From contig NZ_PPHF01000185.1 in assembly GCF_002904335.1 (NCBI RefSeq), forward strand, positions 1 to 33,729: a DNA stretch of 33,729 nucleotides. The letters run 5' to 3'. This stretch comes from Amycolatopsis sp. CA-126428 (lineage in GTDB: Bacteria; Actinomycetota; Actinomycetes; Mycobacteriales; Pseudonocardiaceae). Made by a program: the position numbers and the translations under genes. The first letter of the stretch is position 1. The number at the start of each line of letters is the position of its first letter. The notes below the pieces were generated by a model. That model did not search any database, was not told the DNA's origin, and saw only the letters and a list, made by a program, of their open reading frames with translations. Shown here piece by piece: positions 22,745 through 29,701 of this stretch.

Positions 22745-23109
22745 CAGCCGTTCCCCTCGTCGAGTGCCGCGCGGACGATCGACAGCGCTTCGGCGTCGTC
22801 GAGGCCGAGCCTACGGGTGGTCTTCGCGTACTCCGCCGCCGCCTGCTGGGCTCGGCGGCGGCTCTGGTCGCCCGCCGCCGCGACGAAGCTGCCCGCGCGG
22901 CCGCGGGTCTCGATCAGGCCCGCTTCCTCCAGCTCGCGGTACGCCCGCGCCACCGTGTTCGGGGCGATGCCCAGGTCGGCCGCGAGCTGCCGGACCGTGG
23001 GCAGTTTCGTGCCGACGGCCAGGCTCCGGTCGTTGATCCGCGTCGCGAGCCCGGACCGGACCTGCTCGAACGGCGGGACCGGCGAACCGCTGTCGAAGGG
23101 GACGATCAC
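22744..23109 (-). CDS. GntR family transcriptional regulator, YtrA type
   Basis: A 121-residue regulator. Residues about 10-75 are a winged helix of the GntR kind: P-P-F-E-Q-V-R-S-G-L, then K-L-P-T-V-R-Q-L-A-A-D-L-G-I-A-P-N-T-V-A-R-A-Y-R-E-L-E and a wing E-T-R-G-R-A-G-S-F-V. The short helical C terminus without an effector domain is the YtrA subgroup, which usually controls membrane transport operons in response to cell-envelope signals. The GTG overlaps the stop of the gene before it by four bases and its stop overlaps the start of the next gene. It is thus locked between two proline-rich membrane protein genes, probably as the regulator of this cluster. Confidence 0.9.
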   Translation of the reverse strand: MIVPFDSGSPVPPFEQVRSGLATRINDRSLAVGTKLPTVRQLAADLGIAPNTVARAYRELEEAGLIETRGRAGSFVAAAGDQSRRRAQQAAAEYAKTTRRLGLDDAEALSIVRAALDEGNG

Positions 23110-23582
23110 CAGCTCTGCGGACCCGCTCCCGGCCCCGGCAGCTGCTGCGGCGGCGGGAACGACGGCCCCTGCGGCGCGTACTGCTGCGGCGCGGGCGGAT
23201 AGCCCGGCTGCTGCGGGAACCCCTGCTGCGGCGAAGGCGGCGGATGTCCCGGCGCGAACCCCGGCTGCGCGAACCCCTGCGAAGCCGGCTGCGGGAAACC
23301 TTGTGACGGCGGCTGCGCGAAACCTTGCGCGCGCGGCTGCGGGAATCCCTGCGACGGCGGCGCGGCAAACCCCTGCTGCGGCGGGAAGCCCGGGTTCGGC
23401 GGGAACTGCCCGCCGTTCTTCATCGCCTCTTCGCGGCGCATCTTCGACACCCGCACCACCACCGCGATGATGAACACGATGACGCCCAGGACGATCAGCC
23501 CGAGCACGATGTACCCGAACACGCCGGTGTCACCGCCACCGCCGGAGTGGTAGTGCACCCGCTCCGGGAACTGTGTAGCCAT
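23106..23582 (-). CDS. Membrane protein with Pro/Gln/Gly/Phe-rich tail
   Basis: A 158-residue protein. After a short polar N terminus with G-G-G-G-D, residues about 22-45 form one membrane helix (Y-I-V-L-G-L-I-V-L-G-V-I-V-F-I-I-A-V-V-V), then a basic K-M-R-R-E-E-A-M-K, so the tail should face the cytoplasm. The tail, about 95 residues, repeats P-P-S-Q-G-F / P-Q-P-x-x-Q-G-F units. At DNA level these are imperfect tandem repeats near 23220-23400. The design matches the 92-residue protein two genes downstream, but with Phe where that one has Tyr. GGGAGGGA before the ATG is a strong ribosome binding site. It follows the Nudix gene by 27 bases. Function unknown. Confidence 0.8.
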   Translation of the reverse strand: MATQFPERVHYHSGGGGDTGVFGYIVLGLIVLGVIVFIIAVVVRVSKMRREEAMKNGGQFPPNPGFPPQQGFAAPPSQGFPQPRAQGFAQPPSQGFPQPASQGFAQPGFAPGHPPPSPQQGFPQQPGYPPAPQQYAPQGPSFPPPQQLPGPGAGPQSW

Positions 23583-23609
23583 GTGGTCCCTCCCTCTCCG
23601 CGAACCAGG

Positions 23610-24155
23610 CTATCGCCCGGCACCGGCAGGAACGGCCGCTTTCACCGGATCGGCGAGATCTTCCGACCCCGCGGGCAGCGCGTCCGCCGGCCACCACCGC
23701 AGGTCGTCGGACTCGTCGCTGCGCACCGGCGAGGCGCCCGGCGGGGCGTGCACCGCGAACCGGACGTCGAAGTGCCGGGTCGGTACGCCCAGCGAGCACG
23801 TGATCGGGTGGACGTCCAGGTGCACCGGCTCGGCGGAGATCCGCAGCCCGGCCATCCCCGACTCCTCGGTCGCCTCCCGCAGCGCCGCCCCGGCCAGTGA
23901 CGTGTCCGACGGCTCGCAGTGGCCGCCGAGCTGCAGCCACCTCCCAACCCGTGGGTGCAGCGTCAGCAGCACCCGCGTGCCGGTGTGGTCCAGGACCACC
24001 GCCGACGCCGTCAGGTGCCCGGCCTCGCACGACCGCTGACACGAATCCTCACGAGCGGCCAGGAAACCGAGGAACGCCTGGCGCAGCGACTCCTGGGCAG
24101 CGACAGCAGGCCGCCACGACGAAAGCGTCGTGACGGCGTCCGCGTGCAGGCTCAC
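23610..24155 (-). CDS. Nudix hydrolase
   Basis: A 181-residue cytoplasmic pyrophosphohydrolase. The Nudix box is G-G-H-C-E-P-S-D-T-S-L-A-G-A-A-L-R-E-A-T-E-E-S-G, with the metal-binding R-E-x-x-E-E-x-G core intact. The residue eight before the R-E is Thr rather than the canonical Glu, with an Asp one step earlier, a variation I associate with a common actinobacterial subgroup. The natural substrate is unknown. The GTG start overlaps the TGA of fbiB by four bases, which places it in the F420 operon; it may act on a pyrophosphate or nucleotide by-product, but that is speculation. Longer upstream reading in this frame crosses fbiB and is rejected. Confidence 0.88.
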   Translation of the reverse strand: MSLHADAVTTLSSWRPAVAAQESLRQAFLGFLAAREDSCQRSCEAGHLTASAVVLDHTGTRVLLTLHPRVGRWLQLGGHCEPSDTSLAGAALREATEESGMAGLRISAEPVHLDVHPITCSLGVPTRHFDVRFAVHAPPGASPVRSDESDDLRWWPADALPAGSEDLADPVKAAVPAGAGR

Positions 24156-25498
24156 AGTTCCAGCAGCCCTTCGCCGGCCAGGGCCGGGCCGCGCGGGTCC
24201 GGCTCGGTGAGCGGGACGCCGATGGCGACCGAACCGAGCGGCTGCCAGCGCTCGTCCAGGCCGAGGACGTCGCGGACGACGTCGGCGGCGAAGATCGTCG
24301 AGCCGATCCAGCACGAACCCAGGCCCTCGGCCGCCAGCGCGACCAGCAGGCCCTGGACCGCGGCGCCGCCGGCCACGGTGAACATCGTCTTCTCGCAGTC
24401 GTTGCGCCGGTCGTCGCGGTAGGTGTGCGCGCCGTCCGGCACGAGGAACGGGATGACGACTTCCGGGGCCCGGTACAGGATGTCGCCCCGGCTGAGCCGC
24501 TTCGCGATCTGCTCCGGCGTGAAGTCGTCCCCGGACAGGTCGGCCTGCCACGACTCGCGCATCGCGTCGAGCAGCTTCTTCCGGACGCCGGAGTCGCGCA
24601 GCCAGACGAACCGCACCGGGTGCGTGTGGTGCGGCGCGGGCGCGGTCAGCGCGGAGCCGACCGCCCGCCGGATCGAGGTGGGGGAGACCGGCTCGTCCGC
24701 GAAGTGCCGCACCGACCGCCGGGCCGGGACGGCTTCGCGCCGCCCCTGCGCGACGGCTTCGTTGACGCCCAGCCGGAAGAGGTCCTCCTCCAGCGGCCGG
24801 ATCAGGTTCCGCGCGGTCGAGCCGTCGTCCTCCAGGGAGAGCCCGCGGACCACCGCCACCGGCGTCCCGCCCAGCTTGCCCTTGACCAGGTCGGCGGCCG
24901 CGGCGAGCTCGTCGGCGACGGCGACCTCGGTGACGGCCAGTTCGTTGCCCTGCCCGTCGATCTGTCCCTGGTAGGCGTGCAGCACGCGCAGCCCGGACGA
25001 GCCGATGGCGGCGTCGGTCTGCCCGACCCGCCAGGCCCGGCCCATCGTGTCGGTGACGACGACGGCGACCTCGACGCCGAGCCGCTCCCGCAGCCCGTTG
25101 CGCAGCGCCAGCGCCGAAGCGTCCGGGTCGGCGGGCAGCAGCGCCACCTCGTCACCGGCCACATTGGACGCGTCGATCCCGGACGCGGCCTGCACGATCC
25201 CCAGGTGGTTCTGGGTGATCACCGTGCGCGCGATCCGGGCGACGATCCGCACGGCCTCCTGCTCGACGAGCTTCCGGCGTTCGGCGTCGCGGGCTTCGGG
25301 GTCCCGCGGCACGCGCACGAGCCTGCCCTCGGCCTTGGAGACGATCTTGCTGGTCACGACCAGCACGTCACCGGAGCGCAGCCAGGGCGCGGCGGCCACG
25401 ATCGCGCCGGTCAGGTCGTCGCCCGGGCGGAACTCCGGCAGCCCGGTGACGGGCAGGATCTCCAGCTTGGGGGCAGCGTGGTCACTGGTGTTGGTCAA
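24152..25498 (-). CDS. fbiB: Bifunctional F420 biosynthesis protein FbiB
   Basis: A 448-residue protein, the length I recall for mycobacterial FbiB. Residues about 12-245 are the CofE-type F420:gamma-glutamyl ligase, with L-P-V-T-G-L-P-E-F-R-P-G-D-D-L, V-T-S-K-I-V-S-K-A-E-G-R and V-V-V-T-D-T-M-G-R-A-W-R-x-G-Q-T-D-A-A-I-G. Residues about 255-448 are an FMN-binding nitroreductase-like domain (R-R-S-V-R-H-F, then G-L-G-S-C-W-I-G-S) that reduces dehydro-F420 and supports glutamate tail extension. The start is TTG at 25498: GGAG lies seven to eight bases upstream and it gives the expected length, although it overlaps the end of fbiA by 17 bases. Confidence 0.95.
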   Translation of the reverse strand: MTNTSDHAAPKLEILPVTGLPEFRPGDDLTGAIVAAAPWLRSGDVLVVTSKIVSKAEGRLVRVPRDPEARDAERRKLVEQEAVRIVARIARTVITQNHLGIVQAASGIDASNVAGDEVALLPADPDASALALRNGLRERLGVEVAVVVTDTMGRAWRVGQTDAAIGSSGLRVLHAYQGQIDGQGNELAVTEVAVADELAAAADLVKGKLGGTPVAVVRGLSLEDDGSTARNLIRPLEEDLFRLGVNEAVAQGRREAVPARRSVRHFADEPVSPTSIRRAVGSALTAPAPHHTHPVRFVWLRDSGVRKKLLDAMRESWQADLSGDDFTPEQIAKRLSRGDILYRAPEVVIPFLVPDGAHTYRDDRRNDCEKTMFTVAGGAAVQGLLVALAAEGLGSCWIGSTIFAADVVRDVLGLDERWQPLGSVAIGVPLTEPDPRGPALAGEGLLEL

Positions 25499-26480
25499 CG
25501 GGGGCTCCAGCCAGTTCGAGGGCGGCGCGGGCCATCGCCGCGGTCGCGTCCACATCGGACATCAGCAGCGGGACGTCGCGGACGGTCACGCCCGGCACGT
25601 CCGCCGTCTCGCCTTCGGCGATCAGCCAGCCGTCGAGCACGCCGCCGTCCTTGCGCGAGCCGTAGTGCCGGCCCACCGCCTCGGCCGACGTCTCGACGCC
25701 GATCGCGGTCAGGCACGCGTCGGCCATCCCGCGCAGCGCCTTGCCGCCGATGATCGGCGACACCCCGACCACGCCGGCGGACGTCTTGCGCAGCGCGTCC
25801 CGGACCCCCGGCACGCTCAGCACGGTGCCCACCGACACGACCGGGTTCGACGGCGCGAACAGCACCGCGTCCGCCCCGGCGATGGCCTCCAGCACGCCCG
25901 GCGCGGGCTTGGCCTCGTCGGCCCCGACCGCGACGATCGAGTGTGCCTTCGGCTCGGCGCGGTAGCGCACCCACCACTCCTGGAAGTGGACGGCCTTCTG
26001 CTGCCCGTCCTGCTCCGGGTCGTCGATCACGACGTGCGTCTCGACCCGGTCGTCCGACATCGGCAGCAGCCGGACACCGGGCTGCCAGCGATCGCACAGG
26101 GCCTCGGTGACCGCCGAGAGCGGGTAGCCCGCGCGCAGCATCCGCGACCGGATCAGGTGGGTGGCGATGTCCTTGTCGCCGAGGCCGAACCAGGTCGGCT
26201 CGGCGCCGTAGGCGGCCAGCTCCTCCTTGACGACCCAGGTCTCGCCCGAGTGCCCCCAGCCGCGTTCTTTGTCGATCCCGCCGCCCAGGGTGTACATGCA
26301 GGTGTCCAGGTCCGGACAGATCCGCAGCCCGTGCATCCAGACGTCGTCGCCGGTGTTGACCAGCGCCGTCACCTCGTGCTCCGACTCGGAGGCACCCTCG
26401 GGTGCCATGCCCAAAGCCGCCTTGACACCCAGCAGGAAGCGGGCCCCGCCCACTCCGCCGACCACTACCACGATCTTCAC
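25482..26480 (-). CDS. fbiA: 2-phospho-L-lactate transferase (CofD/FbiA)
   Basis: A 332-residue enzyme that joins the phosphoenolpyruvate- or lactate-derived moiety from its guanylylated donor to Fo, giving (dehydro-)F420-0. It begins K-I-V-V-V-V-G-G-V-G-G-A-R-F-L-L-G and contains A-L-V-N-T-G-D-D, D-L-D-T-C-M-Y-T-L-G-G, W-F-x-L-G-D-K-D-I-A-T-H, P-S-N-P-V-V-S-V-G-T and S-P-I-I-G-G-K-A-L-R-G, all family signatures. The GTG at 26480 overlaps the stop of the upstream GNAT gene by four bases, with CGAGGA about nine bases before it. fbiB follows with a 17-base overlap, so the two should be made together. Confidence 0.96.
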   Translation of the reverse strand: MKIVVVVGGVGGARFLLGVKAALGMAPEGASESEHEVTALVNTGDDVWMHGLRICPDLDTCMYTLGGGIDKERGWGHSGETWVVKEELAAYGAEPTWFGLGDKDIATHLIRSRMLRAGYPLSAVTEALCDRWQPGVRLLPMSDDRVETHVVIDDPEQDGQQKAVHFQEWWVRYRAEPKAHSIVAVGADEAKPAPGVLEAIAGADAVLFAPSNPVVSVGTVLSVPGVRDALRKTSAGVVGVSPIIGGKALRGMADACLTAIGVETSAEAVGRHYGSRKDGGVLDGWLIAEGETADVPGVTVRDVPLLMSDVDATAAMARAALELAGAPVDQHQ

Positions 26481-27289
26481 GACGTCGAATCCTCGCACGA
26501 GCCGGGTGCGGGCACCCAGTACCGGTATCTGTGGTGCGGGGCGTAGCCGAGCCCCGCGTAGAGCGCGAGCGCGCCCGAATTCCCCTCCGCGACCTGCAAC
26601 ACCGCGCGGTCGGCTCCGTGTTCCGCACCCCAGGTCTGCACGGCGTCCATCAACGCCGACGCCAGCCCGCGGCGGCGGAAGGCGGGATGCACCGCCAGCC
26701 GCCCGACGTGCAGCCAGTCGTCGACCAGGGCGGCGCGGACGGCGCCCGCGACACTGCCCTCGACCACCGCGAGGCCGTAGCCGACCTTCCCGCCGGTGAG
26801 GACCTGCCGTGCGGCGGGAGTGTCCTCGCCCGGGCGCAGCGTGAGCTCCCACCAGCCGGGCCCGGGCTCGTCGCCCACCGTGACGCCGGGCACAGCGGTG
26901 ACATTCGGGCCTTCGGCCCGAGCCGGGGGCTCCGCCACCCGGAACCCCCGAAAACGTGCGGCGGTGACCAGCGGGGCGGTCAGCACCTCGACCTCGTGGC
27001 CGGCACCGTGCCCGGTGGCCGGCACCCACCCGGCCGCGCTGATCGCGTGTTCGTTCGGGCTGTCCCGGACCACCTGCACCATCGGGGCGATCCCCCGATC
27101 GTGGGCGAAATCACACACCGCGTGCAGGGCCTCGGCGAGCGGGCGGCCGGCGTCGCCGACGGCGAGTGCGCTGTTGGCGCGCCCGGTGAAGCCGTCCGCC
27201 CAGCGCAGGCGCCACTCACCCAGGGGATCCTCCGCCAGGGGTGGCCATGCTTTGCTGCACGTGATTTCGAGCTTCTCGCGGACGTTCAC
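26477..27289 (-). CDS. GNAT family N-acetyltransferase, two-lobed
   Basis: A 270-residue protein. The C-terminal half is a clear GNAT domain: L-H-V-G-R-L-A-V-H-P-A-F-R-R-R-G-L-A-S-A-L with the acetyl-CoA pyrophosphate loop R-R-R-G-L-A, and the terminal Y-A-G-L-G-Y. The N-terminal half (L-R-W-A-D-G-F-T-G-R-A-N-S-A-L to about residue 110) looks like a degenerate second GNAT-like lobe. The linker between them is encoded by a repeated palindromic element (26906-26956). The GTG start has CACAAT six bases upstream and no ribosome binding site, so it is probably leaderless and the head of the F420 operon. The acetylated substrate is unknown. Confidence 0.88.
   Translation of the reverse strand: MNVREKLEITCSKAWPPLAEDPLGEWRLRWADGFTGRANSALAVGDAGRPLAEALHAVCDFAHDRGIAPMVQVVRDSPNEHAISAAGWVPATGHGAGHEVEVLTAPLVTAARFRGFRVAEPPARAEGPNVTAVPGVTVGDEPGPGWWELTLRPGEDTPAARQVLTGGKVGYGLAVVEGSVAGAVRAALVDDWLHVGRLAVHPAFRRRGLASALMDAVQTWGAEHGADRAVLQVAEGNSGALALYAGLGYAPHHRYRYWVPAPGSCEDSTS
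26906..26956. repeat. Double-hairpin element inside GNAT gene, copy B
   Basis: CGGGCC-TTC-GGCCCG (26906-26920) is followed by a second hairpin identical to copy A (26923-26942) and a C-run. Compared with copy A at 8117-8166, the first stem carries a paired G-to-C and C-to-G change that keeps pairing, and 22 bases (26922-26943 and 8133-8154) are identical. Confidence 0.75.
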
Positions 27290-27319
27290 CGCTAGATTGT
27301 GACGGAGACGGTGAACGTC
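27281..27319. promoter_or_regulatory. Divergent promoter with 11 bp inverted repeat
   Basis: GACGTTCACCG (27281-27291) and CGGTGAACGTC (27309-27319) are perfectly complementary with a 17-base spacer. The spacer holds TAGATT (27293-27298), a plus-strand -10 candidate, and ATTGTG (27296-27301), which is CACAAT on the minus strand six bases before the GNAT GTG. A regulator bound here would control both directions. Confidence 0.5.
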
Positions 27320-27349
27320 GCGGGAGCGGATTTCCGCAGGAGGTGTGGC

Positions 27350-27547
27350 GTGGGTATCCAGCGCAAGGACGAGCGGCACAACGAGAAGGTCGTCGACGAG
27401 ATCGCCGAGGGGTTCAACCGAGCCGTGGGGGAGAAGAAGCCCGGAAGTGACACGCCCGAAACCGGCGCGAGCGAGGCCCCCAAGCCGCGCTTCGTCATCA
27501 CCGGTGACGCCCGGGCCACCCCGCCCCCGCGCCGCCGCCAGAGGTGA
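27350..27547 (+). CDS. Small hypothetical protein, 65 residues
   Basis: I do not recognise a family. The protein starts with a charged, probably helical segment (Q-R-K-D-E-R-H-N-E-K-V-V-D-E-I-A-E-G-F-N-R-A-V), followed by a Pro/Thr/Glu-rich stretch and a basic tail, P-P-P-R-R-R-Q-R. There is no membrane segment. AGGAGG before the GTG at 27350 is the strongest ribosome binding site in this part of the window, and supports it as a real gene; an earlier in-frame GTG at 27299 lies in the promoter. It is divergent from the GNAT/F420 operon and precedes the ferredoxin gene by 123 bases, which has its own leader. Confidence 0.65.
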   Translation: MGIQRKDERHNEKVVDEIAEGFNRAVGEKKPGSDTPETGASEAPKPRFVITGDARATPPPRRRQR

Positions 27548-27569
27548 GCCCGTACCCCCGGTATGGCTA

Positions 27570-27620
27570 AGGCTTGCCTCACCGATCGAACGGGTGCCGA
27601 CGCCGCGTAATGTCGGCACC
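27570..27620 (+). promoter_or_regulatory. Ferredoxin promoter/leader region
   Basis: AGGCTTGCCT (27570-27579) resembles the core of a DtxR/IdeR iron box, but the full 19-base match is weak. GGTGCCGAC (27593-27601) and GTCGGCACC (27612-27620) are perfect 9 bp arms whose loop contains TAATGT (27608-27613), a possible -10. Downstream, TGTTTGC occurs twice about 15 bases apart. Confidence 0.35.
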
Positions 27621-27670
27621 GACTGGCTGTTTGCTGAGACTGTGTTTGCAGAGAAAAGCAGGAGTGCGCA

Positions 27671-27991
27671 GTGACCTACGTGATCGCCGAGCCCTGCGTC
27701 GACGTGCTCGACAAGGCGTGTATCGACGAGTGCCCCGTGGACTGCATCTACGAGGGCGAGCGGATGCTGTACATCCACCCGGACGAGTGCGTCGACTGCG
27801 GCGCCTGCGAGCCGGTCTGCCCGGTCGAGGCGATCTACTACGAGGACGACGTCCCGGACACCTGGTCGGACTACACCAAGGCGAACGTCGACTTCTTCGA
27901 CGAGCTGGGCTCGCCCGGCGGTGCGTCCAAGGTGGGCAAGACCGCGCACGACCCGGCCTTCATCAAGGCGTTGCCCCCGCAGGGCGAATGA
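27671..27991 (+). CDS. fdxA: 7Fe ferredoxin
   Basis: A 106-residue electron carrier of the Azotobacter FdI / mycobacterial FdxA-FdxC type. Cysteines 9, 17 and 50 should bind the [3Fe-4S] cluster and 21, 40, 43 and 46 the [4Fe-4S] cluster, with Cys25 in the position of the extra cysteine of that family. The motifs are C-x7-C-x3-C-P and C-x2-C-x2-C-x3-C-P. The C-terminal half is the usual long acidic extension (D-T-W-S-D-Y, then D-P-A-F-I). AGGAG precedes the GTG at 27671. The stop overlaps the ATG of dapC, and this ferredoxin-aminotransferase pairing is also known in mycobacteria (Rv1177-Rv1178, from memory). Confidence 0.95.
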   Translation: MTYVIAEPCVDVLDKACIDECPVDCIYEGERMLYIHPDECVDCGACEPVCPVEAIYYEDDVPDTWSDYTKANVDFFDELGSPGGASKVGKTAHDPAFIKALPPQGE

Positions 27992-29079
27992 ACCGGATCG
28001 CGCTGCCCGACTTCCCCTGGGATTCGCTCGCCGAGGTCAAGGCCACGGCCCAGGCGCATCCCGGTGGGGTCGTCGACCTCTCCATCGGCACGCCGGTCGA
28101 CCCGGTCCCGGCCGGCATCCGCGAGGCCCTCGCGTCGGTCTCGGAGATCCCCGGGTACCCGACCACCCACGGCATCCCGGCGCTGCGGGAAGCCGCGCGC
28201 GGAGCGCTTTCGCGGCGGCACGGCGTCGACGGCATCGAGCCGGACGCCGTGCTGCCGACGATCGGGTCCAAGGAGGCCGTGGCCTGGCTGCCGCGGCTGC
28301 TCGGCTTCGGCCCCGGCGACGTCGTCGTCATCCCGGAGCTGGCGTACCCGACGTACGAGGTCGGCGTGCTGCTGGCCGGCGCGTCGATCCTGCGGTCCGA
28401 CGGCCTGACCGCGCTCGGCCCGCGGAAACCGGCGATGATCTGGCTGAACTCGCCGTCCAACCCGACCGGCCAGGTGCTGCCCGTCGAGCACCTGCGCAAG
28501 GTCGTCGAGTGGGCGCGCGAGCGGGACGTCGTCGTGGTCTCCGACGAGTGCTACCTGGCGCTCGGCTGGGAGTCCGACCCGCTGTCGGTGCTGCACCCGG
28601 ACGTCTGCGGCGGCCGCACCGAAGGGCTGATCGCGGTGCACTCGCTGTCGAAGTCGGCGAACCTGGCCAGCTACCGCGCCGGGTTCCTGACCGGTGACCC
28701 CCGCCTGATCGCGCAGCTGCTCGAGGTCCGCAAGCACGCGGGCATGATCGTGCCGCGCCCGGTCCAGGAGGCGATGGTCGCCGCCCTGACCGACGACGAG
28801 GCCCTGCGCACGCAGCGCGAGCGCTACGCCCGCCGCCGCCTCGCCCTGCGAAAGGCGTTGCTGGACAACGGCTTCCGCATCGACCACTCCGAAGCGGGGC
28901 TCTACCTCTGGGCGACCAGGGACGAGGACGCCGCGGCGACGGTCCGGTGGCTGGCCGACCGCGGGATCCTGGTCGCGCCGGGGACGTTCTACGGCCCGAA
29001 GGGCGGCAAGCACGTCCGCGTCGCGCTGACCGCGACCGACGAGCGCGTCGACGCCGCTGTGGAGCGCCTGACTCAGTAG
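27988..29079 (+). CDS. dapC: N-succinyldiaminopimelate aminotransferase
   Basis: A 363-residue class I/II PLP aminotransferase. The PLP lysine is Lys222 in S-L-S-K-S-A-N-L-A-S-Y-R, with N-S-P-S-N-P-T-G and V-V-S-D-E-C-Y upstream and the carboxylate-binding arginine near R-V-A-L-T at the C terminus. The N terminus (L-P-D-F-P-W-D-S-L) and the S-I-G-T-P-V-D-P-V-P motif are typical of the actinobacterial DapC group. It transaminates N-succinyl-2-amino-6-ketopimelate in lysine and peptidoglycan precursor synthesis. The ATG overlaps the ferredoxin stop (ATGA). dapD, the preceding pathway step, lies about 3 kb away. The end overlaps the convergent tetR gene by seven bases. Confidence 0.9.
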   Translation: MNRIALPDFPWDSLAEVKATAQAHPGGVVDLSIGTPVDPVPAGIREALASVSEIPGYPTTHGIPALREAARGALSRRHGVDGIEPDAVLPTIGSKEAVAWLPRLLGFGPGDVVVIPELAYPTYEVGVLLAGASILRSDGLTALGPRKPAMIWLNSPSNPTGQVLPVEHLRKVVEWARERDVVVVSDECYLALGWESDPLSVLHPDVCGGRTEGLIAVHSLSKSANLASYRAGFLTGDPRLIAQLLEVRKHAGMIVPRPVQEAMVAALTDDEALRTQRERYARRRLALRKALLDNGFRIDHSEAGLYLWATRDEDAAATVRWLADRGILVAPGTFYGPKGGKHVRVALTATDERVDAAVERLTQ

Positions 29080-29690
29080 TCGCGGCCGGTGAGGCCCCGG
29101 TAGATGAACCGCGTGAGCAGCTCGATCGCTTCTTCGTCGGTCGGTGGTGTCCAGTCCGGCGGTGAGCCATGCAGCCACGTCGCCGCGAAGGCGTCGACGA
29201 GGTTGTACATCAGCATCCCGCAGCGGTCCGGCGTCGTGGGCAGCTTCAGCCCGGCGCGGGTGATGTGCGCGAGGTGGTCGTCGAGGTCGGCGGCCTGGGA
29301 CGCGCCGAACTGCGCGAGCGTGCGGGCGAACGTCTCGCTGACCATCGCCGCCTGGCGCAGCGCCAGCATGGTCGCGGCGTTCTCCCGGTAGAAGGTCCAG
29401 TACTGCCGGACGTGCCAGCGCACGGCCGCGGGGTCGCTGAAGTCGGTCAGGTGGTCCTCGCTGTCGGCGCTCTCGTCGCCGGACGCCGCGATGTCGGCCA
29501 TGAGCGCTTCTAGCAGCTCTTCCTTGCCCGCGAAGTGGTTGTAGAACGACCCCGCGGCCCGGCCCGCCTCGGCGGTGATGTCGGTGATCTTCGTGTTCAG
29601 GTAGCCCTTCCGGGCGAACACGCGCTTGGCCGCGGCCTTGAGCGCGACCTCGGTCTCCGCGGCCTTTTCCTTGCGGCTCGTCGCCGTCAT
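29073..29690 (-). CDS. TetR family transcriptional regulator
   Basis: A 205-residue repressor-type regulator. Residues about 10-58 form the TetR helix-turn-helix (A-A-A-K-R-V-F-A-R-K-G-Y-L-N-T-K-I-T-D-I, then G-S-F-Y-N-H-F-A-G-K-E-E-L-L). The rest is a helical ligand-binding domain. ATG at 29690 follows GGAGG; an in-frame GTG six codons earlier is less well placed. It is divergent from the FAD monooxygenase gene, and two tandem operator-like palindromes lie between them, so it most likely represses that gene until a small aromatic or drug-like ligand appears (inference). Confidence 0.92.
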   Translation of the reverse strand: MTATSRKEKAAETEVALKAAAKRVFARKGYLNTKITDITAEAGRAAGSFYNHFAGKEELLEALMADIAASGDESADSEDHLTDFSDPAAVRWHVRQYWTFYRENAATMLALRQAAMVSETFARTLAQFGASQAADLDDHLAHITRAGLKLPTTPDRCGMLMYNLVDAFAATWLHGSPPDWTPPTDEEAIELLTRFIYRGLTGRDY

Positions 29691-29701
29691 CGCCACCTCC
29701 C

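Noticed and set aside
22475..23400. Frameshifted or non-coding repeat DNA in the proline-rich genes
   Set aside because: Both frames are open over their full length, begin with good start signals, have a clear membrane helix and overlap gntR precisely, so they are real genes of low complexity.
27561..27580. A firm DtxR/IdeR iron box before the ferredoxin gene
   Set aside because: Only the AGGCTNNCCT core matches; the outer bases fit poorly, so it is kept only as a weak possibility.
26477..27949. A 490-residue leftward GNAT frame running over the ferredoxin gene
   Set aside because: The extension is antisense to a certain ferredoxin gene. The GTG at 27289 has a promoter-like signal and gives a sensible length.
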